A stretch of 37,664 nt of DNA, taken from assembly GCA_016197205.1 (NCBI GenBank), contig JACPWG010000079.1:1-37664 (forward strand), given 5' to 3'. The notes beneath the pieces are model-generated. The model was not told the DNA's origin. It worked only from the letters and a program-made list of their open reading frames with translations, and searched no databases. Positions 5,941 through 13,188 of the stretch are shown in pieces (within the stretch, counting starts at the first letter, position 1; the number at the start of each line of letters is the position of its first letter). The position numbers were made by a program, and so were the translations under genes. The stretch is from Planctomycetota bacterium (GTDB lineage: Bacteria; Planctomycetota; MHYJ01; WSZJ01; JACPWG01).

Positions 5941-8649
5941 CTAGCTCGCGGCCGGTCCCGTGGCGGGCGCGGAGCCCGGAGGCTTCGCCGGCGCGCGCGG
6001 CGTTGTCGGGGTGGCTGCCGGGGGGGGGGAAGGCGGAGGCGGCGCGGGCGCCGAGGGCTGGACGGGGGCCGGGGCCTTCGGCTGGGGCTGGGTGGGGGGG
6101 GAAGCTGACGGGGACGAGACGGTGCTCGTGGAGGCTGCCGGGGTCGCGGACGCGGCCGGCGCCGACGCGGCGGGCGCGGCGGGCGCGTTCACCGGCAGTG
6201 CGGTCGCCGGCGCCGTGGGCGGCGCGCTCGGCGCAGGCGCGGCGCCCGCCGGTGGCGCGGTCGCCTTCGTGCCGGGTGTCGTGGCCGGGGACGGAGTCGC
6301 CGCGGCCGCCGCCGTTGTCGTTGTCGTAGCCGCAGCAGCCGCGGGAGTCGCCGGCGCAGGCGCCGCAACCGGTGCAGCGGGCGTCGCCGCCGACCCGGCG
6401 GCCGCCGTGGCCGCCGCACCCGCCGCCGCCGGGGCGCTCTTCGGCGGACGCGCACCGCCGCGGGCCTCCAGCGGCGTCCCCGTGTACTCCCGCGTCGCCA
6501 GTTCCTCGAAAAAAAACTGGCAGCGCAGGGGCGGCTTCCGCGTCCGCGTGCTCTCGCGCGAAGGAAGCACCGCTTGTGGGATCGAGGCCGGGGTCCGCTT
6601 CTTCCACGTGCCCTCGGGCGTCAGCTCGCGCGCCTTCTGCGTGTCGGTCAGGTAGGCGGGGAGAATCACCTCTTCCAGGAAGCGACGCAGGTTCGGGTCG
6701 ACCACGGGGAACGCGAGCTCCAGCCGCGAGTAGAAGTTCCGGGGCATCCAGTCCGCGCTCGAGAGATAGATCGCCTGCGAGGCCGAGAACGCGTAGATCC
6801 GGCTGTGCTCCAGGTAGCGGTCGACCAGGCTGATCACCCGGATGTTCTCGCTCAGGTTCTCGACGCCGGGCACGAGCGCGCAGGCGCCCCGCACCACCAG
6901 GTCGATCCGCACGCCCGCCCGCGAGGCGTGGTACAGGTGGCGCACCAGGTTCTCGTCGACGAGCGCGTTGACCTTCGCGAAGATCCGCGCCGGCTTCCCC
7001 TGCCGCGCGGCCTGCGTCTCCGAGTCGATCAGCGCGAGCATGCGACGGTGCAGGCTCGTCGGCGCGGACAGGAGGACCTTGAACTTCGAGGGGACCGCCC
7101 CCTTCCACACCGAGTCGAAGAAGTTTCGCGCATCCTGCCCGATGTCCGGGTTCGCGGTGAGCAGGGCGAAATCCTCGTAGTGTTTCGCGGTCGTGGCGTT
7201 GTAATTCCCGGTGGAGAGGTGCGTGTAGAGCCGCTCGACGCCGTCCTCTCGCCGCGTCACGAGCGCGATCTTCGCGTGCAGCTTGAGCGCGCCGAACCCG
7301 AAGGCGATCTGGACGCCCGCCTCGCGCAGGTCGTTCGTGATGCGCAGGTTGTTCAGCTCGTCGAAGCGGGCCCGCGCCTCGACGATCACGCGGACCTTCT
7401 TCCGCTTGGCCGCGGCCTTGAGCGCGTCGAAGAGCGGCGCGTGGCCGTCGGTCCGGTAGATCGTCTGCTCGATCCGCGTCACGTCCGGATCCTCGCACGC
7501 GGCGCGCACGAACGTGACGAAGGAGTCGAACGAATCATACGGATAGTGGAGGAGCAGGTCCTCCTTCTTCAGCCGGTCGAAAACGTTCGCCTTCTTGCGG
7601 CAGGTCTGCGGCACGAAGGCGCGGAAGGCGGGATGGAAGATCTTCGGGTCCACGCGGCGGGCTTCAGGCAGCTTGTTGATCGCGGCGAAGAGGCCGTGGA
7701 GGCCGAGCGGGGCGCGGGTCGGAAAGATCTGGCTCGGCACGAGCTTGAAGCACCGCAGGCAGTCGTTCAGCATCCGCGGAGCGGTCTTCGCCGAGCACTG
7801 GAGCCGCACGGGCTTGCCGACCTCCCGCATCCGCACGCTGGACCGGACCTGCTCGTCCACCTCGTCCGGGTCATCCGTGCGGAAGTCGACCGTGAAGTCC
7901 CCGTCGCGCGTCACGCGCAGGAGGGAGGGCTTTTCGTTCGCCCCGAACGCCGCGCCGAGATGCGTGGCGAGGAGATCGTCCAGGAAGAGGAAATAGACCT
8001 GGCCCGCGGCGTCGTCCTCGACCGTGAGTACCGGGGAGAGCTTGCGCGGCACCTGGAACCAGAGTCCGCTGGGGAAGACGGCGGCGGTCTGCAGGGTCTG
8101 GAGGGCGCGCAAGTTCTCGACGGCGAACCCCTGCTGCGGGGTCAGCCACTCGCGGACCTGCTCTTCGAAAACGCGCCTCCCGATCGCGTGGGAGGGTTCC
8201 CCGTCGCGCGTCCTCCGCACGAAGTGGAATCCGAGGGGCTCGATCTCCGCGCCGAGGAGGTCGAGCGTCTCGGCCTGTTTGGCGTGGAAGCGCGCGACGC
8301 TTTCCAGAATCATGTCGCGCACGCGGATCGCCTGCGCCATTTCCTCGGGGGGACGCTTCCCGCCGGGGGCGAGCGCCTTCAGCACGGAGGGAAAGCGGAT
8401 CATGAAGAATTCGTCCAGGTTCGCCGCCGTGATGGCGAGGAACTTCGCGCGCTCCAGGAGAGGGTTCTGGTTCGAACGGGCCTGGGAGAGGACGCGCTCG
8501 TTGAACTGGAGCCAGCTCAGGTCCCGGTGGAGATAGGGCTGGCCCTGGCTGGCGAGGAGCGACGGAAGCGTCGGCAGGAAATAGTCGGAGCTCATCCGAC
8601 CGGCCTGCGGGTCCGCGAGACGGCCCTGGGGTTGCCCGGGCAGCGCCAT
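5941..8649 (-). CDS. ppk1: Polyphosphate kinase 1 with long Ala/Pro-rich C-terminal tail
   Basis: Catalyses reversible transfer of the ATP gamma-phosphate to polyphosphate. The N-terminal domain (RDLSWLQFNERVL, ANLDEFFMIR) and both catalytic-domain histidine motifs are present: LHAKI with H458 and LEHSRIY with H615. Their 157-residue spacing equals that of E. coli H435/H592. The core ends near residue 725. About 175 residues of Ala/Pro/Thr/Ser low complexity follow, absent from usual ~690-residue PPK1 proteins. ATG 8649 is chosen because GAGGA lies about 10 nt upstream; ATG 8595 is possible, and the frame is open back to a TTG at 8844 without PPK-like sequence. The promoter is at 8851-8880. 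An internal 302-bp segment is repeated at the left edge of the window. Confidence 0.95.
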   Translation of the reverse strand: MALPGQPQGRLADPQAGRMSSDYFLPTLPSLLASQGQPYLHRDLSWLQFNERVLSQARSNQNPLLERAKFLAITAANLDEFFMIRFPSVLKALAPGGKRPPEEMAQAIRVRDMILESVARFHAKQAETLDLLGAEIEPLGFHFVRRTRDGEPSHAIGRRVFEEQVREWLTPQQGFAVENLRALQTLQTAAVFPSGLWFQVPRKLSPVLTVEDDAAGQVYFLFLDDLLATHLGAAFGANEKPSLLRVTRDGDFTVDFRTDDPDEVDEQVRSSVRMREVGKPVRLQCSAKTAPRMLNDCLRCFKLVPSQIFPTRAPLGLHGLFAAINKLPEARRVDPKIFHPAFRAFVPQTCRKKANVFDRLKKEDLLLHYPYDSFDSFVTFVRAACEDPDVTRIEQTIYRTDGHAPLFDALKAAAKRKKVRVIVEARARFDELNNLRITNDLREAGVQIAFGFGALKLHAKIALVTRREDGVERLYTHLSTGNYNATTAKHYEDFALLTANPDIGQDARNFFDSVWKGAVPSKFKVLLSAPTSLHRRMLALIDSETQAARQGKPARIFAKVNALVDENLVRHLYHASRAGVRIDLVVRGACALVPGVENLSENIRVISLVDRYLEHSRIYAFSASQAIYLSSADWMPRNFYSRLELAFPVVDPNLRRFLEEVILPAYLTDTQKARELTPEGTWKKRTPASIPQAVLPSRESTRTRKPPLRCQFFFEELATREYTGTPLEARGGARPPKSAPAAAGAAATAAAGSAATPAAPVAAPAPATPAAAAATTTTTAAAAATPSPATTPGTKATAPPAGAAPAPSAPPTAPATALPVNAPAAPAASAPAASATPAASTSTVSSPSASPPTQPQPKAPAPVQPSAPAPPPPSPPPAATPTTPRAPAKPPGSAPATGPAAS
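7812..8113 (-). repeat. Direct repeat partner of positions 1-302, inside ppk1
   Basis: This internal ppk1 segment is the second member of a direct repeat with positions 1-302 (four mismatches in 302 bp). The repeats flank the island genes plus the 3' two-thirds of ppk1. The left repeat continues beyond the window, so its full length is unknown. Confidence 0.9.
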
Positions 8650-8850
8650 GTCCGATTCATCCTCAGCGTGCTGGTTGCCGCCGCGCGTCGTTCCGGGCCC
8701 GGCCGCCCCGCGAGCACCGGGCGGGGCCGCCTGGATCTCGGCGAGGCGTGCAGGCCGAAAGTTCCGGAGCCCCGTCGCCCCGTCCTCGCGCCCCCGCCTC
8801 CCGTGCGTCCGCGGCGGATGGGGCCTTGTTCCCGCGATTCTCAAGGGTGG

Positions 8851-8880
8851 ATTCTAGTCGCTCCCCGCGATACGAGTCAA
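8851..8880 (-). promoter_or_regulatory. Promoter upstream of ppk1
   Basis: On the minus strand, TTGACT (8880-8875), an 18-bp spacer and TAGAAT (8856-8851). Transcription would start near 8844, giving a leader of about 195 nt before ATG 8649. Nothing recognisable was seen in that leader, nor in the stretch between the promoter and the CMD-family gene stop at 8962. Confidence 0.65.
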
Positions 8881-8961
8881 GCCATGTCGGCATCGGTCGC
8901 TCGGGCCGCGAGTTGCCCGCGCGCGCGAAGCGGTGCGCCGAGCAACCGGGCGCGCGCGGGG

Positions 8962-9501
8962 TCAAGGCTCCGGCGGACCGGACGTCGCGCCGCCCCGGGG
9001 AGGCGGGAGCGTCGTACGCGTCCGGCGCTGCGTGTCGTGCTTCAGCCGCTCACGATCCGACCGTTCGAGGTCGGACGCCTCCTTCAGCGCCTTCTCCCTC
9101 GCGGCGGCCTCTTCCAGCTCCTTGACCACGCGACGGAACGTGACCAGACCGTTCATCGTGCACGGGATCCCGGCGTAGAGATGGGCCTGGCAGATGGCCT
9201 CCGCGACCTCTTTGGGGGACGCGCCGTTCCGGAGCGCCGCCTGGATGTGCACGGCGAGGGCGTTTTGCTGGTCGAGCGCCGTCAGCACCGCGACGGCGCA
9301 GAGCTCCCGCACGCGCTGCGGCAGGATTTCCCGCGAGTACATGTCCCCATACGCGTAGTTGCAGAGCGAGCGTGCGAAGTGCTCGTCCATGTCGGACCAG
9401 AACTCCGCCAGCATTCTCGCGATCCCCTCCCCGAAGACCTTGCCGGCCTGCTGGATGCCCGGTTCCTTGGACAGATCGACTCTCTTCGGGGCGTCGGGCA
9501 T
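8962..9501 (-). CDS. Carboxymuconolactone decarboxylase-family (AhpD-like) protein
   Basis: A 179-residue all-helical protein. The central ~100 residues fit the CMD family: RVRELCAVAVLTALDQQNAL, then VHIQAALRNGASPKEVAEAI, then QAHLYAGIPCTMNGL. Members act as gamma-carboxymuconolactone decarboxylases or as peroxiredoxin-like reductases. The CxxC of AhpD-type reductases is absent, so a redox role is less likely, and the substrate is unknown. The last ~45 residues are a charged, probably disordered tail. ATG 9501 has GGAGG about 7 nt upstream. The gene follows ribE by 35 bp on the same strand, suggesting co-transcription, though no functional link to riboflavin synthesis is evident. Confidence 0.85.
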   Translation of the reverse strand: MPDAPKRVDLSKEPGIQQAGKVFGEGIARMLAEFWSDMDEHFARSLCNYAYGDMYSREILPQRVRELCAVAVLTALDQQNALAVHIQAALRNGASPKEVAEAICQAHLYAGIPCTMNGLVTFRRVVKELEEAAAREKALKEASDLERSDRERLKHDTQRRTRTTLPPPRGGATSGPPEP

Positions 9502-9536
9502 GCGGGTCCTCCGATGTCAAAAAAAAGAAGTCCAGG

Positions 9537-10178
9537 TCAACGAAGCCCATGCTCCTCGAGGAAAGCGCGCGTGAGCCCGCGCGGGCCGGCCATGCCCTCG
9601 AGCAGCTTTCGTACGTATTTGCCGAGCACGTCGGTCTCCAGGTTGCACGCCCCACCCGGGCGCTTCCTGCCCAGGCCCGTGTGGGAAAGCGTGAAGGGGA
9701 CCAGCGCGATGCTCAGTCGATCGCTCCCGACCTCGACCAGCGTAAGGCTCACGCCGTCGACCGCGACGGAGCCTTTCTCGACCATGCCGGCCGCGAGTTC
9801 GCGGCCGCACTCGACCACGAGCAGCGCGCCCTCGCCGACTTTTCGCTTCGAGAGCACGTGCCCCACGCCGTCGACGTGTCCCTGGACGAAGTGCCCGCCC
9901 AGGGGCTGACCCGCGCGGAGCGCGCGCTCGCAGTTGAGCGCGTCGCCGGCGCGTCGCGAGCCCATCGTGGTTCGCGCGAGCGTCTCCGAGACCACGTCGA
10001 AGCGCGCCACGGAGCGGTCGATCGAGGTCACGGTCAGGCACACGCCATCCAGGGCGATGCTGTCACCGGGCCGCGTGCCTTCGGCGCACGGCCCGAGCTC
10101 GACGGCGAGCCGCGCGCCGCGGGGCCGCCGCTCCACCCGCGCCAGGGTCGCGACGTGCTCGATGATGCCCGTGAACAT
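9537..10178 (-). CDS. ribE: Riboflavin synthase, alpha chain
   Basis: Converts two molecules of 6,7-dimethyl-8-ribityllumazine to riboflavin plus the pyrimidinedione. It is 213 residues, the usual length, with the diagnostic N-terminus MFTGIIEH and the two tandem lumazine-binding barrels. The first barrel carries DSIALDGVCLTV; the second carries LGGHFVQGHVDGVG and GSVAVDGVSLTLVEV. The frame is open further upstream, but MFTGII at 10178 is the family start and is preceded by GGAGAAGAG. It lies downstream of the kinase gene on the same strand, separated by a large inverted repeat. No FMN riboswitch was recognised upstream. The symbol ribE is used here; ribC is used in some species. Confidence 0.96.
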   Translation of the reverse strand: MFTGIIEHVATLARVERRPRGARLAVELGPCAEGTRPGDSIALDGVCLTVTSIDRSVARFDVVSETLARTTMGSRRAGDALNCERALRAGQPLGGHFVQGHVDGVGHVLSKRKVGEGALLVVECGRELAAGMVEKGSVAVDGVSLTLVEVGSDRLSIALVPFTLSHTGLGRKRPGGACNLETDVLGKYVRKLLEGMAGPRGLTRAFLEEHGLR

Positions 10179-10294
10179 GCTCTTCTCCGGTCGGTCGACC
10201 AGCGCCGTGTCCTGCGGGACAAGGGTTGCCGTGCCGAGGTCCAAGCCTGGCGTTGCGGCCCTCGTGGACCTTCCCTTTGGATTCGAGGGGTTCC

Positions 10295-10372
10295 CGTAGG
10301 GGCGCCCCTTGTGGGCGCCCTGCTGCGGAAGTCCCCCCCGAGATCCGGGCGGGCACAAGGCCCGCCCCTACG
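10295..10372. repeat. Imperfect inverted repeat at the 3' end of the kinase gene
   Basis: The left arm at 10295-10320 begins CGTAGGGGCGCCCCTTGTG. The right arm at 10347-10372 is close to its reverse complement and ends CCCGCCCCTACG. The right arm contains the kinase stop codon (10368-10370). The GTAGGGGCGGGCC type of sequence is a common dispersed repeat in environmental genomes. No T-tract follows, so it is not a standard Rho-independent terminator, though it could still act on mRNA ends. Confidence 0.7.
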
Positions 10373-12245
10373 AGGCGCTCAGAAACGCCGCCAGCTCCTC
10401 GTGCAGCGCGGTCGCGGAAGGGTAGCGGTCCGCGGGGGCGCGCGCCATCGCGTGCAAACAGATCGCCTCCGCGCGCGGGTCGACGGACGGTTCCAGCGCC
10501 GACGGCGCGAACGGGTCCCCGCGCAGCACGGCCGCGAGGACCTGGGCGGGCGTGTCGCCCGCGAAGGGCGGCAGGCCCGTCAGCATCTCGTAGAGGACCG
10601 ACCCGAGCGCGTAGACGTCCACCAGCGGGTTCGTCGCGGTGGGGTCGCCGGCGGCCTGCTCGGGGGCCATGTAACAAGGCGTTCCGGCGATCTCTTCGCC
10701 GGCCGAGCCGGGCGCGTGCGACGACCCCGGCACGCAGGACGAAGCCACGCCGAAATCCATGAGGACCGGTCGCCAACGCGCGAGCGCGACCGGATCCTCG
10801 CCGGCGAAGCCGGCCTCCGCGACCGGCGCGACGGCCTCGGCTTCCCCTAACGCGTCCGCCGCTCGTGCGTCGTGGTTGTCGTCGACTTCCGGGTCCCGGC
10901 CGGTCGACCCCGCGCGCTTCGCGGTCGCCGGCGCCGGTCGGCGCAGCAGGACGTTTCCGGGTTTCAGGTCGCGGTGGACGATCCCCAGCCGATGGCAGTA
11001 GGCCACGGCGTCGGCCAGCTCGAGCAGCCACGAGGCCGCGAGCCGGGCCTCCAGGCGGCGGCGCGCCCGGATCACGCGGTCCAGCCGTGCTCCTTCCACG
11101 TACTCCATCACCAGATAGGGGCGGCCGGCGTGCACGCCCATCCCCTGTACGGCCACGATCGAGGGATGGCGCAGCCTCGCCAGGGTGCGGCCTTCCTCCT
11201 CGAACCGGGCGCGGGCCTCCGGCGGGGCGGGGCGCGAGGCGCCGAGCACCTTGAGGGCCAGGGGACGACCGGTGCCGGGATCGCGGGCCTTGCAGACGAT
11301 GGACATCCCGCCCTCTTCGATTTCGCCGAGGACCTCGTACGGCCCGAAGCTCCTCCGCTCCGGGTCCCCGTGAAAGGCCTCGAAGCACGCGAGGGTGAAG
11401 AGCAACTCCGAGCCGCGCGCCTCGGCGGAGAGCCGGACCCGGGCGATCGCCACGCCGGGCCCGCCGTCCCCTTCGGCCTCGACGACCACCTCCACCGTCT
11501 CCTCGACCGCCACGCCGGCGACCATGTCGTCCGGCTCCAGCGTAAGCCCGCAGTCCGGGCAATGGGGAAGCCGCGGCAGGCGCGGGGTACGCAGCACCGA
11601 CCGGCGGACGGCGGCGCCCACGTCGACCGGCGCTCCGGCGCGGTCCCCCGGGCGGGAAGCCTGCCTGCCGCGGGGCGGGGCGGGGGGCTCGCCGGTCCCG
11701 GCGCCGGCAGCGGCTGTCGGCGCCGAAGCCGTCGCCTCGCGCTCGCCGGGCATCGCCCACACGTTGAAGCGCGAGCCGCACTTCGAGCAACGCATGATGC
11801 GCTTGTTCTGGAGGGCGAGGGCCCGGAGCACGGCCTCCGGGGAGAGGTAGCCTTTGTCGACCAGGATTTCGCCGAGTCGCACCTGGACGCCGCGGTGCGC
11901 GAACTTCTCCTGGAGCCGGAGGGCCTCCTCGACTTGCGCTTCCGTGGCGAGGCGCTCGCGAAGGAGGGTCTTGCCGAAACGCGTTTCCCGGGGGTTTGGC
12001 GCCTGCACCGTCTCCGTGTCCTCGGCGGCGCCGCCGGGGGGCACGCCACGCGCTTCCTGTTCCTCGAGGACCCGCTGGACCTGCCGGAGCGAGAGCGCGC
12101 CATCGTTGAGGAGAAGCGTGCCCAAGGGCAAGGGCGGGTGCGAGGCCTGCTGGAGCCGCAGCGCCAGTTCGAGCCGCTCCCGCGTCAGGAAGCCCAACTG
12201 GACGGCGATGTGGCCGAAGAGTCGCTCGCGCGGAATCGGTTCCAT
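10368..12245 (-). CDS. Ser/Thr protein kinase with GspE-N-like modules and a zinc ribbon
   Basis: A 625-residue cytoplasmic kinase. The N-terminus (5-150) holds repeated helical modules of the type II secretion ATPase N-domain kind (LGFLTRERLELALRLQ; LGEILVDKGYLSPEAVLRAL). Two Cys pairs, CSKCG (153-157) and CPDCG (229-233), are separated by about 70 low-complexity residues and could form a split zinc ribbon. The kinase domain starts near 303: Lys332 in LALKVLG, HRDLKPGN (424-431), DFG (497-499) and APEQ (527-530). About 50 extra residues sit between HRDLKPGNVLL and DFG. No transmembrane segment was seen, unlike the kinase at 25714. ATG 12245 lies 8 bp after a perfect TATAAT. The substrate is unknown. 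Confidence 0.92.
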   Translation of the reverse strand: MEPIPRERLFGHIAVQLGFLTRERLELALRLQQASHPPLPLGTLLLNDGALSLRQVQRVLEEQEARGVPPGGAAEDTETVQAPNPRETRFGKTLLRERLATEAQVEEALRLQEKFAHRGVQVRLGEILVDKGYLSPEAVLRALALQNKRIMRCSKCGSRFNVWAMPGEREATASAPTAAAGAGTGEPPAPPRGRQASRPGDRAGAPVDVGAAVRRSVLRTPRLPRLPHCPDCGLTLEPDDMVAGVAVEETVEVVVEAEGDGGPGVAIARVRLSAEARGSELLFTLACFEAFHGDPERRSFGPYEVLGEIEEGGMSIVCKARDPGTGRPLALKVLGASRPAPPEARARFEEEGRTLARLRHPSIVAVQGMGVHAGRPYLVMEYVEGARLDRVIRARRRLEARLAASWLLELADAVAYCHRLGIVHRDLKPGNVLLRRPAPATAKRAGSTGRDPEVDDNHDARAADALGEAEAVAPVAEAGFAGEDPVALARWRPVLMDFGVASSCVPGSSHAPGSAGEEIAGTPCYMAPEQAAGDPTATNPLVDVYALGSVLYEMLTGLPPFAGDTPAQVLAAVLRGDPFAPSALEPSVDPRAEAICLHAMARAPADRYPSATALHEELAAFLSAS

Positions 12246-12253
12246 GGCGAGGG

Positions 12254-12259
12254 ATTATA
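12254..12259 (-). promoter_or_regulatory. -10 box giving a nearly leaderless kinase transcript
   Basis: A perfect TATAAT on the minus strand with 8 bp to ATG 12245. No convincing -35 is present at 16-19 bp. The expected leader is about 1-2 nt, and no Shine-Dalgarno can fit between box and start. Confidence 0.6.
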
Positions 12260-12367
12260 CGGGGGGGGACCGGCGTTGGGGAAGGAAATTGTCCCCCCTC
12301 GGGGGCACCCCCCGAGCGGAAGACCTGCTGCTCGAGTCCGACTCCGGCGCGAGCCCGAAACTCGAAC

Positions 12368-12393
12368 GGAACCACGGATTTCCCAGGGCAGCC
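12368..12393 (+). repeat. Intergenic repeat module 1, copy a
   Basis: A 26-bp module beginning GGAACCACGGATTTCCCAG. It differs from its second copy at 15749-15774 at only a few bases. Confidence 0.75.
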
Positions 12394-12455
12394 GCCGGCC
12401 GCAACCAAACGAAGACGGAACCACGCGCGGCAGTGCCGCAGCCAAGCGACGACGG

Positions 12456-12536
12456 AACCACGGATTTCACAGATTAACGACGATTTCACAAATTCGTAAT
12501 CTGCGTAATCTCGTTGAATCTGTGAAATCTGTGGTT
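12456..12536. repeat. Long inverted repeat (20-bp arms, 19/20 paired)
   Basis: The arms AACCACGGATTTCACAGATT (12456-12475) and 12517-12536 are inverted copies with one mismatch that would still pair as G-U in RNA. A 41-bp centre separates them. It belongs to the ACCACnGATTTCACAGATT class of dispersed intergenic repeats. Confidence 0.8.
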
Positions 12537-12602
12537 TTCGTGGCGTTCGACCAAAGTCGAATTGTCGCAAGGAAACGAACTTCGAACGATTAGCGGACCA
12601 GA

Positions 12603-12770
12603 GCAGCCGCCGGCCGCAACCAAAGGGACGAGCCACCGAAGACGCCGAAAACACCGAAAGACGAACCGCGAATTTCGCCGATTTTGCGAATTTTCTGCGT
12701 AGAATTCGTTGCCAGAAAAACAAGCTGTTGCGAGCTTGTGTCACCGATCTACGACGATTCCACAGATTCG
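12603..12770 (+). repeat. Intergenic repeat modules 2 and 3, copy a
   Basis: 12603-12665 (63 bp, containing GAGCCACCGAAGACGCCGAA) matches 15769-15831. The following 12667-12770 matches 15947-16050 without gaps at about 84% identity. In this copy the two modules are adjacent; in the other they are 115 bp apart, with another module between them. Confidence 0.8.
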
Positions 12771-12867
12771 TATGATGACCGCGCGGAAGCTTGCTGGTTC
12801 GGCAACTCGTTTTGTCCGGTAGGCGTTCGGTTGCGAGACCAAACCCGGGGGAACCGAAGGAGGCGCC

Positions 12868-12957
12868 GAGACCGCTCCCTCACGGTCGCGGTTCGGATCG
12901 CCTGCGCCCGTCGATGCGCAAGCGTTTCGTTCTTCGGCGATTTCGGTGGCTCGTCCT
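12868..12957 (-). repeat. Intergenic repeat module 4, inverted copy
   Basis: 12868-12894 (27 bp, containing ACCGCTCCCTCACGGTCGCG) is a perfect inverted copy of 15863-15889. The following ~60 bp are an inverted, degenerate copy of 15795-15862. A third copy of the 27-mer is at 20403-20429. Confidence 0.8.
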
Positions 12958-13120
12958 CGTCTTTTGGCGCCTGTCGCAGGCCGAGGTGCAGTTCGTTGCG
13001 GCCTGTGCCTGCCGGTGGTCGGTGCGTTCGGCGGCTCGGCCGCGCGCTGAGCTTTTTCGTCTCCCTTCCACGTCCCGAGTTCGGAGGCTTCCCGGATGCG
13101 GAACGGCGCCAGCCTTTCTG

Positions 13121-13149
13121 TTGACCCTCCTTCGGGCTCCGCCTATAAT
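13121..13149 (+). promoter_or_regulatory. Near-consensus sigma70-type promoter of the HEAT/TPR gene
   Basis: TTGACC (13121-13126), a 17-bp spacer and TATAAT (13144-13149). The start codon at 13189 gives a leader of about 33 nt that contains GGAGAG, so this gene has a conventional leader. Confidence 0.85.
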
Positions 13150-13188
13150 CTCGGCCCCTTCCCTTCGCGGATTTTCCGGAGAGCCGCC

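Larger units (their letters stand above)
12246..13188. other. Long intergenic region built of mosaic repeats
   Basis: A 943-bp divergent region between the kinase and HEAT/TPR genes. It holds the kinase -10 box and the HEAT gene promoter. Otherwise it consists mainly of repeat modules shared with 15749-16050, 20403-20429 and 31592-31663. It is markedly more AT-rich than the genes. No coding potential was recognised. Confidence 0.75.

Noticed and set aside
8650..8844. Extended ppk1 N-terminus starting at TTG 8844, 7 bp after the -10 box
   Set aside because: The spacing mimics a leaderless start, but TTG is a poor leaderless start codon and the 65 extra residues are not PPK-like; ATG 8649 has a ribosome site.
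6574..9909. 1111-codon open frame on the plus strand across ppk1, CMD and ribE
   Set aside because: It is antisense to three recognisable genes, has Arg/Glu/Asp/Val-biased composition typical of a GC-rich shadow frame, and contains no domain.
12456..12536. CRISPR repeat-spacer array
   Set aside because: There are only two arms in inverted orientation with no regular direct repeats or spacers; it is a dispersed inverted repeat.
10063..12744. 893-codon minus-strand frame overlapping the kinase
   Set aside because: It is out of frame with the kinase and ribE and consists of Arg/Gly/Ala-rich sequence with no motif.
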